Origin: Bacteroidales bacterium UBA3653
Lineage (GTDB): Bacteria; Bacteroidota; Bacteroidia; Bacteroidales; Paludibacteraceae
Assembly (NCBI GenBank): GCA_002373505.1
Contig: DFKE01000001.1
Span: forward strand, 132,285-196,284
Direction of reading: 5' to 3'
DNA: 64,000 bases
A model generated the notes under the pieces. It saw only the letters and a program-made list of their open reading frames with translations. It did no database searches and was not told the DNA's origin. Positions 48,244 through 57,031 of this stretch are shown here, in pieces; the first letter of the stretch is position 1; each line of letters starts with the position of its first letter. A program made the position numbers and the translations under genes.

Positions 48244-49770
48244 TTATTTCATATCTGACGCTATTTTGATCAGTCGTAGCAGTTGTGCGCGATAGCCGTT
48301 CGGGTCGAAGCTGCTGTTCTGTTCAACGAGCGTGGCAGCCATGTTATAATCTGCCGAGCCGGAGTAGGGCGATTGGCGCAATAACATTCCGTAGGCGGCT
48401 ACTCCGGCGGCGAAGTTCAGATTCTCGGAGCTGTTTCCGACCCAGTTGTCCACCTCCAGATGCAACGGAATACTCTGTTCTCCTAACATCCGTTTGTAAC
48501 GGAAATCGAAGGACGCCACTTGTGCCTGTGCGTCCCATCCTTCAGGCAGCGATTCTCCCATAACCGGAACAATCTCATAGAGGGCGGTAATGGTCTGGTC
48601 CGCTCCGATCTCTCCGGCATCTTTGGTGTCATCGGAGAAATCCTCGTTGCTCATGACGCGGTTCTCGTAGCCAATCAGGCGGTATTGGGCGACGATGCTG
48701 GCGTCAAAAGTGATTTGTACCTTGGCGTCCGAAGCGACTGAGAGCATGTTCGCACGCTCGTGGCAGAACACCTTCATCATCTCATCCTCGCTGTCGATAT
48801 ACGTATAGGTTCCGTTGCCCGCATTGGAGATTTTTTCCATCATTGCATCGTTCAGGTTGCCCCAACCGAAACCGCAAACGGACATGTAAATACCGTCTTT
48901 GGCATGGCTCTCAACGATTTCGAGTAGTCCCTCCGTGGAGGTGACACCTACGTTCCAGTCCCCGTCCGTGCCGATGATGATACGGTTGTTGCCGCCCTCG
49001 ATATAGTTCTGCTGCGCCTGCTCATACGCCATTTCCAATGCTCTGGAACCGGAGGTAGCACCCGATGCGTCCAGGCTTCGGATCTTGGAAATGATCGTCT
49101 GCGACTCGCTGCACGGAGTGGAGGGTAAGAGCAACTCTTCCCCGCTCGCATAGGTGATCAGGGAAATGCGGTCCTCGGCGCGCATGTGACTCACCAGTTC
49201 CACCAGACCCGATTTGAGCAGATCCAGCTTGTCCTTGGAACTCATCGAACCCGACACATCGATCATGAAGACGAAGTTCGCTACCGGCATATCCGCTTCC
49301 TCTATATGTCTGCCTTTGATTCCTAATCGCATCAGCCGGTGTTCGGCATTCCACGGGCATGCACCGATCTCTCCGTTGATTGCTACGTCGTCACTACCCG
49401 TTGGAGCTGCGTAGTCGAACGTGAAATAGTTCAGAAACTCCTCGATCCGTACAGCAGACCGGGAGGGTAAGACGGCGTTCGAAGATGTCAGGCACCGACG
49501 CATGTATGCATAAGACGCGCCGTCTGCATCGATTGAGAAGGTGGACTGGGGCGACTCGCTGGTGTTGATGAAAGGATTGTCCGTGAATTCCAGGAACCGG
49601 TCACCGCCTTCTTCGCTACCCGGGACAGGCTCTTCCCCGTCAAAATAATAGTAATTGTCGCTCGATCCGGAAGGCTCGTAGCCTCCGTTCGTGGAACAAC
49701 CGGTTAGCAGCAAGCCACCGGACAATAACAGACTGATAGCTGTCAAGGCAAAATAGAAGTCTTTTTTCAT
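48244..49770 (-). CDS. VWA-domain lipoprotein (YfbK type)
   Basis: The 508-residue protein has a lipoprotein signal with LLLTGC and Cys25 as the acylated residue. An N-terminal region (about 60-150) matches the extension of YfbK-like proteins, then a von Willebrand A domain begins with the metal site DVSGSMS at 171-177, and a C-terminal DUF3520-like domain follows. VWA proteins bind partners through the metal site; the ligand here is unknown. Single gene with promoter 49816-49847. It ends 42 bases before the pectate lyase promoter. Confidence 0.87.
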   Translation of the reverse strand: MKKDFYFALTAISLLLSGGLLLTGCSTNGGYEPSGSSDNYYYFDGEEPVPGSEEGGDRFLEFTDNPFINTSESPQSTFSIDADGASYAYMRRCLTSSNAVLPSRSAVRIEEFLNYFTFDYAAPTGSDDVAINGEIGACPWNAEHRLMRLGIKGRHIEEADMPVANFVFMIDVSGSMSSKDKLDLLKSGLVELVSHMRAEDRISLITYASGEELLLPSTPCSESQTIISKIRSLDASGATSGSRALEMAYEQAQQNYIEGGNNRIIIGTDGDWNVGVTSTEGLLEIVESHAKDGIYMSVCGFGWGNLNDAMMEKISNAGNGTYTYIDSEDEMMKVFCHERANMLSVASDAKVQITFDASIVAQYRLIGYENRVMSNEDFSDDTKDAGEIGADQTITALYEIVPVMGESLPEGWDAQAQVASFDFRYKRMLGEQSIPLHLEVDNWVGNSSENLNFAAGVAAYGMLLRQSPYSGSADYNMAATLVEQNSSFDPNGYRAQLLRLIKIASDMK

Positions 49771-49815
49771 AACGCGTACGGTTTTTAATGAAACATAAGA
49801 TTTTCAAATCGGCAG

Positions 49816-49847
49816 CAAAAGTACTGCTTTTGAGCGGAATATGCAAA
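49816..49847 (-). promoter_or_regulatory. Promoter of the VWA lipoprotein
   Basis: Minus strand: TTTG (49847-49844) then CATATT, 20-nt spacer, TACTTTTG (49823-49816). Confidence 0.83.
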
Positions 49848-49906
49848 TATCCGGTTTGGAAAAATACTTGGGAAAATCCTTCCGGGACGGTTTAGGGATA
49901 TAGTGC

Positions 49907-50320
49907 TCACGCCCATTTAGCCAGTGCTTTCTCTTCTTTTTCGGTCATTTGGGCTTTGGTTTCTGGTGTCTTGTCGCCTTGACCGGTGAGATGCAGGACG
50001 CCGTGAATGAGAATGCGGAGCAGCTCGTTGTCAAAGGACGTACCGACCAATTCCGCATTGGAGCGGACGGTGTCCAGCGAAATGAAAATATCGCCGTTCA
50101 GCGTGGAGGGAGTGGAGTAGTCAAAGGTAATGACATCGGTGTAGTAGTCATGTCCCAGAAACCGGCGGTTCACCTCCAGCTCGCGCTCGTCGGAGCAGAA
50201 GATATAGTTGATATTGCCTACGGCAAAACCATAATCAGCCGCCACCGACCGTATCCAGCGGCTTACTTTGCGCTCATCCAGCGCAGGCATTTCTATGCTA
50301 TCTGTATTAAATGTGATCAT
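49907..50320 (-). CDS. ybeY: Endoribonuclease YbeY
   Basis: From ATG 50320 the protein is 137 residues. HGVLHLTGQGDKTPE is the Bacteroidetes form of the metal-binding motif (two His present, then Asp in place of the final His region). YbeY matures 16S rRNA 3' ends and takes part in ribosome quality control. The upstream frame continues to 50362 through the word tract, so the later start is preferred. Confidence 0.9.
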   Translation of the reverse strand: MITFNTDSIEMPALDERKVSRWIRSVAADYGFAVGNINYIFCSDERELEVNRRFLGHDYYTDVITFDYSTPSTLNGDIFISLDTVRSNAELVGTSFDNELLRILIHGVLHLTGQGDKTPETKAQMTEKEEKALAKWA

Positions 50321-50333
50321 ACTATGTTTAGAT

Positions 50334-50490
50334 TGACCAATAATCGGCCAATAATCTACCAATAATCTACCGGTTACCTGTCAATAATCAACCGGTTACC
50401 TGTCAATAATCTACCAGTTACTTATCCCTATTATATCGCACTTATCTCCCACTTATCTCCCACTTATCACGCACTTATCACGCACTAATT
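50334..50490. repeat. Long compound short-word tract
   Basis: About 155 bp made of successive words: (CC)AATAATCTA repeated five to six times, ACCGGTTACCTGTCAATAAT repeated twice, then CTTATCTCCCA twice and CTTATCACGCA twice. It fills the gap between ybeY and the SpmA/B-type gene. The words change gradually along the tract. Confidence 0.9.
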
Positions 50491-50553
50491 GCAGTTCTTT
50501 CATTCGTTCGGTATTATATACATAGTATATAATACTATTGCGTTGTATCTTTT

Positions 50554-51786
50554 TTATCCAAAAAAGACAGGTGCAATCGCAAAAGCTGTTATTACGCCAG
50601 CCAAATCCGCCAGCAGGCAGCAAGCCACGGCATGGCGTGTGTCCTTGATATTCACACTCCCGAAATAGACCGCCAGCACATAGAAAGTGGTGTCCGTTGT
50701 GCCTTGGAGAATACAGCAAAGTCTTCCGACGAGGCTGTCTGCTCCGTGCGTGGTCATCGCTTCAAGCATCAGACCTCTTGCACCACCGCCGGAGAGCGGT
50801 TTCATAAGGGCGGTCGGAACAGCTCCTGCCAGATCCGGATTGATACCGCATGCAGCGAAACACCATGCTATTCCCTGCTCTAGCAGATCCATAGCACCGG
50901 ATGCGCGGAACATACCTACCGCCACTAAAATGGCGATCAGGAAAGGAATAATTCCAATAGCGGTCTGGAATCCGCCTTTAGCACCGTCGATAAAAGCATC
51001 ATAGACGTTGATTTTCTTAGTCATGGCTTGGATGATGAACCAGCAGATAACGCTCAGAAGCAGTATCGCTGCAACGGCTGCGGAAACGACCGAAAGGGTT
51101 TGCGGCTCCAGCACCGATGCGCCCCATACAAGCAGTCCTACAAGCGCAGTGAGTCCAATGAGTGTACCCAGTACAACCGGATCTTTCAGCCGTATCTTTT
51201 GCGCGATACAGACAGAAATCAGTCCTACAAGCGTAGCCATATACGTTGCGATGAGAATAGGCAGAAATACATCCGCAGGGTTGGCTGCTCCGAGTTGCGC
51301 ACGGTAAGCCATGATGGTTGTAGGAATAAGCGTCAAGCCGCTGGCACCCAGTACCACAAACATGATCATGGCATTGGAAGCCTTCGTTTTGTCGGTATTC
51401 AGTTCCTGCAGTTCACCCATCGCTTTGAGCCCCATAGGCGTAGCTGCATTATCCAGACCGAGCATGTTAGCTGCTATATTCATGAGCATGGAGCCGAAAA
51501 CGGGATGACCCTTAGGTATCTCCGGGAAAATACGGCTGAAGAACGGATTGATGGCTTTTCCCAGCGTGTTTACCGCTCCGGCTTGTTCTCCGATCTTCAT
51601 TATTCCCATCCATAACGAAAGCACTCCGGTCAGACCGATTGAGAGTTCAAAACCCGTTTTGGCACTGTCAAACGTCGAATTGAGAATAGTAGAAAAAATA
51701 TCTACGTTCCCGTAGCAGATTGCTTGCACAAGTCCCATCAAGACCGCAAGCAGAATAAGCGAAATCCAAATATAATTCAAAATCAT
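50554..51786 (-). CDS. SpmA/SpmB-type nucleoside-recognition membrane protein
   Basis: The 410-residue protein has about ten membrane segments. The N-terminal half resembles SpmA (ANMLGLDNAATPMGLKAM; VLGASGLTLIPTT) and the C-terminal half SpmB (PTALMKPLSGGGARGLMLE; LQGTTDTTFYVLAVYFG), so it is the fused form common in Bacteroidetes. The family shares the nucleoside-recognition (Gate) fold; the substrate is not known. The promoter's -7 box is 5 bases from the start codon, so the mRNA is probably leaderless. Confidence 0.85.
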   Translation of the reverse strand: MILNYIWISLILLAVLMGLVQAICYGNVDIFSTILNSTFDSAKTGFELSIGLTGVLSLWMGIMKIGEQAGAVNTLGKAINPFFSRIFPEIPKGHPVFGSMLMNIAANMLGLDNAATPMGLKAMGELQELNTDKTKASNAMIMFVVLGASGLTLIPTTIMAYRAQLGAANPADVFLPILIATYMATLVGLISVCIAQKIRLKDPVVLGTLIGLTALVGLLVWGASVLEPQTLSVVSAAVAAILLLSVICWFIIQAMTKKINVYDAFIDGAKGGFQTAIGIIPFLIAILVAVGMFRASGAMDLLEQGIAWCFAACGINPDLAGAVPTALMKPLSGGGARGLMLEAMTTHGADSLVGRLCCILQGTTDTTFYVLAVYFGSVNIKDTRHAVACCLLADLAGVITAFAIAPVFFG

Positions 51787-51790
51787 GCGA

Positions 51791-51822
51791 CAAAATTACA
51801 AAAAGTTTTGGAAATATGCAAA
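51791..51822 (-). promoter_or_regulatory. Promoter of the SpmA/B-type gene
   Basis: Minus strand: TTTG (51822-51819) then CATATT, 20-nt spacer, TAATTTTG (51798-51791). It overlaps the opposing promoter below. Confidence 0.82.
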
Positions 51823-51838
51823 AAAAATAGTAATTTTG
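51807..51838 (+). promoter_or_regulatory. Promoter of the methyltransferase gene
   Basis: TTTG (51807-51810), 20-nt spacer, TAATTTTG (51831-51838). The ATG is at 51847, so the leader is only a few bases. Confidence 0.82.
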
Positions 51839-51846
51839 CGCGATAA

Positions 51847-52659
51847 ATGGCGAAAAGTAGTAAAATCCATAGGGTTTTGACGTATCTGAAGCACTATTTG
51901 AGTGCGTGGAATACGACCGGTGAAGGCATTCATTCGCCGTACCTGTTCCATCTGGTGCATTTCGTACTCCGCGACAGGAACGCATTCTATTGTTTTGCAG
52001 AAATAGAGCGTAAAAGAGCTCTGTTGGAGGCCTGTCCTGATGTGCTGGATGTTGTGGATTACGGTTCGCGCGGCAGCAAGGATGGTACGCACGTACAACG
52101 CCGTGTGTGCGATATCGCCAGAGGACAGTTGGAAAGTCCGCGAGTAGGACAGCTCCTGTTCCGGCTGGTGCATTTTATGAACGAGCAAGAGAAAAGACCG
52201 CTGGAAATACTGGAGTTAGGCACTTCGTTAGGTGTTACAACCGCTTATCTGGCAAGCGTGGACAGCAGAAACAAGGTCATGACATTAGAAGGAAGCGAAG
52301 CGGTTTTGACCGTAGCACAAGGCATATGGCGTGCGTTGAAACTGGAGAACATAGAATGGAAACAAGGCAATATAGACGATACCTTATTTAAATGCGCGCG
52401 CGCGAAGCTGGATATCGTCTATGTGGATGCGAACCATACCTACGAGGCTACGATGAGATACGTGGACTATTTGCTGCCACGGTTAACGGAGAGAGGGATG
52501 GTTGTCATCGACGATATCCATTATTCGGAGGAAATGGAAAACGCATGGCAGGAGCTGAAACAGGATGAAAGAGTAACAACCACGATGGACCTGTATCATG
52601 TCGGAATACTATTTGTCAGTCCGTGCTACCTCAAGCGTCATTATCGGATCCGATTATGA
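51847..52659 (+). CDS. Class I SAM-dependent methyltransferase
   Basis: The 270-residue protein has the SAM-binding motif I ILELGTSLGVTTAYLAS, followed by VMTLEGSE (motif II acidic end) and DIVYVDANHTYEATMRYVDYLLPRL, resembling the O-methyltransferase/YrrM-like group. The N-terminal 100 residues (YLSAWNTTGEGIHSPYLFHLVHFV) are typical of a Bacteroidetes-conserved family. The substrate is unknown. Confidence 0.82.
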   Translation: MAKSSKIHRVLTYLKHYLSAWNTTGEGIHSPYLFHLVHFVLRDRNAFYCFAEIERKRALLEACPDVLDVVDYGSRGSKDGTHVQRRVCDIARGQLESPRVGQLLFRLVHFMNEQEKRPLEILELGTSLGVTTAYLASVDSRNKVMTLEGSEAVLTVAQGIWRALKLENIEWKQGNIDDTLFKCARAKLDIVYVDANHTYEATMRYVDYLLPRLTERGMVVIDDIHYSEEMENAWQELKQDERVTTTMDLYHVGILFVSPCYLKRHYRIRL

Positions 52660-52680
52660 GTGCTGAATGAGTGCTAAACG
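52655..52680. repeat. Short-word tract (GAGTGCT) after the methyltransferase
   Basis: TGAGTGCTGAATGAGTGCTAAA: two copies of ATGAGTGCT. The first copy contains the stop codon. Confidence 0.55.
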
Positions 52681-52706
52681 ACCCGTAAGTAAATTATATC
52701 AGAGAT

Positions 52707-53249
52707 ATGGCAATTTATACCAAAACAGGAGACAAAGGCGAGACCTCTCTGGCGAACGGTACTCGCGTGTCCAAGACGGATGTACGCGTGGAAGCGTACG
52801 GGACCGTTGACGAACTGAATAGCTGGATAGGGCTTTTGGCCAGTATGACAGAGTCCTCCTCAGAACCCGCGATGCAGCAAGTGTCCGGTCAGTTGCTATG
52901 GATACAGAACAAACTATTCAACATGGGAGCAGAACTAAGTGCCGCTCCCGGGGAATGGATAGCGGATGCTGATATCAAGCAACTGGAGGTCTGGATTGAT
53001 ACGATGCAAAATATGGTGCCGAAGCAAAAGGGATTCTTGCTACCGACGGGAAGCGAGACCGTATGCAGATGCCATGTATGCCGTACTGTCTGCCGTCGTG
53101 CAGAACGCCGTATGATCGATGCGCAAGCCCATGAAACGAGTCTGAGATTCATCAATCGGCTAAGTGACTTCTTTTTTGTTTTAGCGCGGTATATGACGTT
53201 CTTGCAAAACGAGCCGGAAAAGGAATGGAAAAAGGATATTTCTGTGTAA
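52707..53249 (+). CDS. Cob(I)alamin adenosyltransferase, PduO type
   Basis: The 180-residue protein begins IYTKTGDKGETSLANG, the ATP-binding N-terminus of PduO/MMAB enzymes, and has GTVDELNSWIG and the CRTVCRRAERRM active-site helix. It converts cob(I)alamin and ATP to adenosylcobalamin. It follows the methyltransferase by 47 bases and is probably co-transcribed with it. Confidence 0.93.
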   Translation: MAIYTKTGDKGETSLANGTRVSKTDVRVEAYGTVDELNSWIGLLASMTESSSEPAMQQVSGQLLWIQNKLFNMGAELSAAPGEWIADADIKQLEVWIDTMQNMVPKQKGFLLPTGSETVCRCHVCRTVCRRAERRMIDAQAHETSLRFINRLSDFFFVLARYMTFLQNEPEKEWKKDISV

Positions 53250-53314
53250 AAATTGACGGATTTGTATCATAATGTGTAAAAAATGCCGAAAATTGTAAAT
53301 ATTTGCATAAAATA

Positions 53315-53346
53315 TTTGCATGTATCGCAGTTTTTTTGTACTTTTG
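53315..53346 (+). promoter_or_regulatory. Promoter of the DUF2795 gene and probably the porP-gld operon
   Basis: TTTG (53315-53318) then CATGTA, 20-nt spacer, TACTTTTG (53339-53346), then CACG. Confidence 0.85.
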
Positions 53347-53413
53347 CACGTTTTTTGAAAAAAATGTGCCCGTGTATAGCGGGCGATAAATAAGAAAAAA
53401 CGCAATTAGAGGT

Positions 53414-53641
53414 ATGTATTGGACACTTGAATTAGCAGCGAAATTGGATGATGCGCCATGGCCGGCGACGAAGGATGAACTACTGGACTATGCCAACCGT
53501 GTCGGAGCTCCGGCAGAAGTTATTGAAAACCTTCAGGAATTAGAGGGAGACGATGAGGAGCAGTACGAAAGCATCCTTGATATTTGGCCGGATTTTCCGA
53601 CGAATGACGACGATTACATGTACAACGAAGAGGAGTACTGA
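53414..53641 (+). CDS. DUF2795 protein
   Basis: The 75-residue acidic protein begins MYWTLELAAKLDDAPWPATKDELLDYANR and matches the small DUF2795 family found throughout Bacteroidetes. Its C-terminus is very acidic (NDDDYMYNEEEY). Function unknown; the fold is presumed helical. It is the first gene downstream of the promoter at 53315-53346 and precedes porP by 32 bases. Confidence 0.88.
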   Translation: MYWTLELAAKLDDAPWPATKDELLDYANRVGAPAEVIENLQELEGDDEEQYESILDIWPDFPTNDDDYMYNEEEY

Positions 53642-53647
53642 TCGGAT

Positions 53648-53682
53648 TAAAAATTGAAAATTGAAATTGAAAATTGAAACGA
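53648..53682. repeat. Short-word tract (AAATTGAAA) supplying the porP start codon
   Basis: AAAAATTGAAAATTGAAATT and GAAAATTGAAAC: four variants of AAATTGA. The TTG at 53674 in the last copy is the apparent porP start. Confidence 0.88.
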
Positions 53683-54639
53683 TATATTGCAATTCTGTTG
53701 GGGCTGATGGCCGTTATGACTGCGAGTGCGCAGTTTGACCCGCAGATAGGGCAGTATATGTATTTGCCGACAGCCTATAACCCTGCGGCGGCAGGAGAAG
53801 GAGACTTGATGAAAGTGGCAGGAGCCCACCGCATGCAGTATGTGGATATTTCCAATGCCCCGATGAGTACTTGGTTCAGCTTCAGTTCTCCCTTTGTGAT
53901 AGGCAAGACGAGTCACGGTGCAGGAGTGCGGTTTCTGAATGACCGATACGGCCTTTTTACCACACAATCGCTATATGCCCAGTATGCATACCGGCAGAAA
54001 TTAGGGAAAGGATATTTGAGTATAGGAGTGGATCTGGGTTTTGTGAATGTGGGATTCAAGGGAGACTCGGTTAATTTGAGTAAGATGGGGGATGACTACC
54101 ATGAGGCGAACGATGAAGCGATACCAACGGGAAGCAAGTCGGGCATGAAATTTGACATGGGATTAGGGTTGTATTACTGCACTCCGGTATGGTGGGTCGG
54201 CGCAAGTTACAGTCATGTGACCCGTCCTAAAATAGACTGGAGCGACGGAACGAGCGGAGTAGAGCAGAAAGTGACGCTGGTGGGAACGATGTATGTGGCA
54301 GGCGGATATCATTTCCGGCTTAAGAATTACCGGGAGTGGGTGTTGACGCCGAGTGCTATGGTGATGAGCGATTTTGTCAGCTGGGACGTGAACCTGACGC
54401 TGATGTGCGACTACAAAGACCGCTACCGGTGGGGACTTGGCTACCGGATCGCCGGAAGTGTTAACATATTATTAGGAGTAGATATTATCTCCGGCCTGCA
54501 GTTAGGTTACAGTTGCGAACTGCCGACAAACGAACTGCTGTTGGAGAGTTACGGAAGTCATGAGATATATCTGGCGTACGGATTCGACATCCTGAAGCCC
54601 AAGAGAACGAATAAATATAAATCAATACGATACTTGTAA
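53674..54639 (+). CDS. porP: PorP/SprF-family type IX secretion membrane protein
   Basis: The 321-residue protein has a signal peptide (about 1-19, ending ASA) and begins the mature part with QFDPQIGQYMYLPTAYNPAAAG, the PorP/SprF hallmark. The rest is an outer-membrane barrel. PorP links the GldK/N ring and cargo at the outer membrane. No ATG is suitably placed; TTG at 53674 gives a complete signal peptide and lies inside a word tract. It begins the porP-gldKLMN cluster and is followed by gldK after 2 bases. Confidence 0.92.
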   Translation: MKRYIAILLGLMAVMTASAQFDPQIGQYMYLPTAYNPAAAGEGDLMKVAGAHRMQYVDISNAPMSTWFSFSSPFVIGKTSHGAGVRFLNDRYGLFTTQSLYAQYAYRQKLGKGYLSIGVDLGFVNVGFKGDSVNLSKMGDDYHEANDEAIPTGSKSGMKFDMGLGLYYCTPVWWVGASYSHVTRPKIDWSDGTSGVEQKVTLVGTMYVAGGYHFRLKNYREWVLTPSAMVMSDFVSWDVNLTLMCDYKDRYRWGLGYRIAGSVNILLGVDIISGLQLGYSCELPTNELLLESYGSHEIYLAYGFDILKPKRTNKYKSIRYL

Positions 54640-54641
54640 GT

Positions 54642-55991
54642 ATGAAAGTAACTAAGATTATGCCATTGATCGCGTTGGTAGCGATGGTAATGGCGGGTTG
54701 TAACAAGCCTGCGGGAGAACTCGTCGGCGCGTACAAGTCAACCACTTTTAAGGAGGCGAATCCTTATGGCATGCTGTTCATTAAGAAGGGTTCCTTCATG
54801 ATGGGAGCAAACACACAGTCCGCTGTTTTTGAGCAGCCGGATAATGTTGTGATGGTAACAGTGGATGCGTTCTGGATGGACGAGACCGAGATTACCAACA
54901 ACGAGTATCATCAGTTTGTAAATTGGGTGCGTGACTCGATTGCGTTGACCAACCTGATTGCCGCAGGAATGACGGATTATGCCATTCAGCCGAAGGATGA
55001 AGACTTCGACGAGGAGAATTTCCACATTAACTGGAGCAAGAAAGTGCCTTGGAAGAGCAAAGAGGAAGATGTAGTAGATGCTTTGTCATCGATGTTTTAC
55101 TCGGATGGCCGCATCAATACCAATAACCTGCACTACCGTTATAGCTGGGTAAATATGGACGAAGCGCTGCCGCAACGTAATAAATTCGATGTGGCTACGA
55201 GTACTTATCCTCCCGGAGCAACGGCACGTGTAGATACGTTCTGGGTGAACGAGAACAACGAGATCAAGGACTCGACGATTTATCGTCCTTTGCGTGAGCC
55301 GAAAGACTTGTTGACGGAGAAGATCATCTGTATCTATCCGGATACATTGGTATGGGCTCGTGATTTCCAGTTCTCGTACAATGACCCGCTGCTGCACATG
55401 TATTTCAAGCATCCGGGGTACGCAGAGTATCCTGTAGTAGGTGTGACATGGGAGCAGGCTCATGCGTTCTGCAACTGGCGTACGAAATTATTTAACATGC
55501 ACTCGACACTCGGCGCAAACGACTACCGTCTCCCGACGGAGGCTCAATGGGAGTATGCAGCCCGCGGAGGTCGTAAAATGGCAATGTATCCGTGGGGAAG
55601 CAATTATGCCCGTGACGGAAAAGGTTGTTTCTTTGCTAACTTCAAGCCTTACCGTGGCGCATACAACGATGATACCGGTACTACCACTATGAAGGTTGCT
55701 CAGTACCGTCCGAATGATTTCGGACTGTTCGACATGGCAGGAAACGTATCCGAGTGGACCAACTCGGCCTACCAGTCCGCAGCTAACACCCATATCCACG
55801 ATCTGAATCCTGATTTCAGCTACATGGCCCGTAAGGAAGATCCGGATATTTTGAAACGCAAAGTGGTAAAGGGAGGCAGCTGGAAGGATATCAGTTACTT
55901 CATGCAGTGCGGCGTACGTACATATGAGTATCAATACGAGAGCCGTCCGTACATCGGTTTCCGCTGCGTTCGCGCGTATATAGGCGATTAA
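54642..55991 (+). CDS. gldK: Gliding motility/T9SS lipoprotein GldK (PorK)
   Basis: The 449-residue protein has a lipoprotein signal with Cys20 in MAGCNK. The formylglycine-generating (SUMF1-like) fold follows: FMMGANTQSAVFEQ, FWMDETEITNNEY, WEQAHAFCNWR, RLPTEAQWEYAARGG and NVSEWTNSAY. In T9SS the domain is structural. GldK forms a periplasmic ring with GldN under the outer membrane. Confidence 0.95.
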   Translation: MKVTKIMPLIALVAMVMAGCNKPAGELVGAYKSTTFKEANPYGMLFIKKGSFMMGANTQSAVFEQPDNVVMVTVDAFWMDETEITNNEYHQFVNWVRDSIALTNLIAAGMTDYAIQPKDEDFDEENFHINWSKKVPWKSKEEDVVDALSSMFYSDGRINTNNLHYRYSWVNMDEALPQRNKFDVATSTYPPGATARVDTFWVNENNEIKDSTIYRPLREPKDLLTEKIICIYPDTLVWARDFQFSYNDPLLHMYFKHPGYAEYPVVGVTWEQAHAFCNWRTKLFNMHSTLGANDYRLPTEAQWEYAARGGRKMAMYPWGSNYARDGKGCFFANFKPYRGAYNDDTGTTTMKVAQYRPNDFGLFDMAGNVSEWTNSAYQSAANTHIHDLNPDFSYMARKEDPDILKRKVVKGGSWKDISYFMQCGVRTYEYQYESRPYIGFRCVRAYIGD

Positions 55992-56026
55992 TTATTAAGG
56001 TATATAAAAATTAAAATATTATAATT

Positions 56027-56980
56027 ATGGCTACAGAAAAGCAAGGTTTTGGCGCAAAGTTCATGCATTGGTACGGATCGTACCAGGGAAAGAACGTTGT
56101 TAACATCGTTTATTCCGCGGGTGCATCCGTGGTTATTGTAGGTGCATTGTTTAAAATTCTGCACTGGCCGGGTGCAAGTCAAGTGCTGATGATTGGTATG
56201 TTTACCGAGGCATTCTTGTTCCTCATCGGAACCCTTGAGCATCCGCATCCCGAGTTCCACTGGGAGAATGTATTTCCACAATTGCTGGAGTACGGAACAA
56301 AGCCTGAATTACTGGAAGAGAAATCGAAACAACCGCGTCCTACTCTGTTAGGTGCCGGTGTGGCAGAAGGCCAGCAAGCAGCGAATCTGAATTTGGGTGT
56401 GGCAGCCGCGGGTGAACCGGCAGTTTCCGCAAAAGCTCCGGGCTTGAAGGACGAAGATTATAAGTCGTTGAAGGAGGGTATTGCAGATTTGGCAAAGACC
56501 GCATCTCAGTTGTCCGAATTGGGCAAAGTAGCACAGACCAGTGTCAAACTTGGTGAAAAACTCGCTGCTGCTGAAGCTGCAACAGAAGCATATTCGACCA
56601 AGATGACCGCCGCCGCAGATACGTATGTATCCAAACTGGCAGCAGCCGGCGTGGCAACGGATTCGTTCACTTCTGCAACCAGCACCTTGGCACAAACATA
56701 CGCCCAAGTAAGCGGTGACATGCAGAATATCGCAGAAGAGACCAAGGCTTACAAAGCCGGTGTTGAGCAGGTAGGCAAGAGCATCGCTACCCTGAATACC
56801 GTTTATGAGTTGCAATTGCAAGCAGTAAATGCCCAGACTGAAGCTCAGAAAGCGGCCGCAACAGCTGCTAAAGAGGCCGCAGAGGCACAGACTGCGTTCG
56901 CAGCGGGAGCAAAGCAACTTCAGAAGCAAGTGGCAAGTCTCAACGATATCTATGGCAACATGCTCAATGCATTGGCATAA
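56027..56980 (+). CDS. gldL: T9SS motor protein GldL (PorL)
   Basis: The 317-residue protein has two membrane segments (about 29-50 and 54-73: VVNIVYSAGASVVIVGALF; VLMIGMFTEAFLFLIGTL) with FKILHWPGA between them, the GldL hallmark. Glu near the second helix fits the proton-channel residue of the GldLM motor. The cytoplasmic part is a long Ala-rich coiled coil (about 140-310). Confidence 0.95.
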   Translation: MATEKQGFGAKFMHWYGSYQGKNVVNIVYSAGASVVIVGALFKILHWPGASQVLMIGMFTEAFLFLIGTLEHPHPEFHWENVFPQLLEYGTKPELLEEKSKQPRPTLLGAGVAEGQQAANLNLGVAAAGEPAVSAKAPGLKDEDYKSLKEGIADLAKTASQLSELGKVAQTSVKLGEKLAAAEAATEAYSTKMTAAADTYVSKLAAAGVATDSFTSATSTLAQTYAQVSGDMQNIAEETKAYKAGVEQVGKSIATLNTVYELQLQAVNAQTEAQKAAATAAKEAAEAQTAFAAGAKQLQKQVASLNDIYGNMLNALA

Positions 56981-57031
56981 ATTAATTTAATTAAGTAGTA
57001 ATTGAAATACAACCGATAAAACACTTCAGCA

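Noticed and set aside
50334..50490. Repeat run that could be a CRISPR array or origin iterons
   Set aside because: No constant repeat with unique spacers, the words change along the tract, and no cas, dnaA or rep gene is near.
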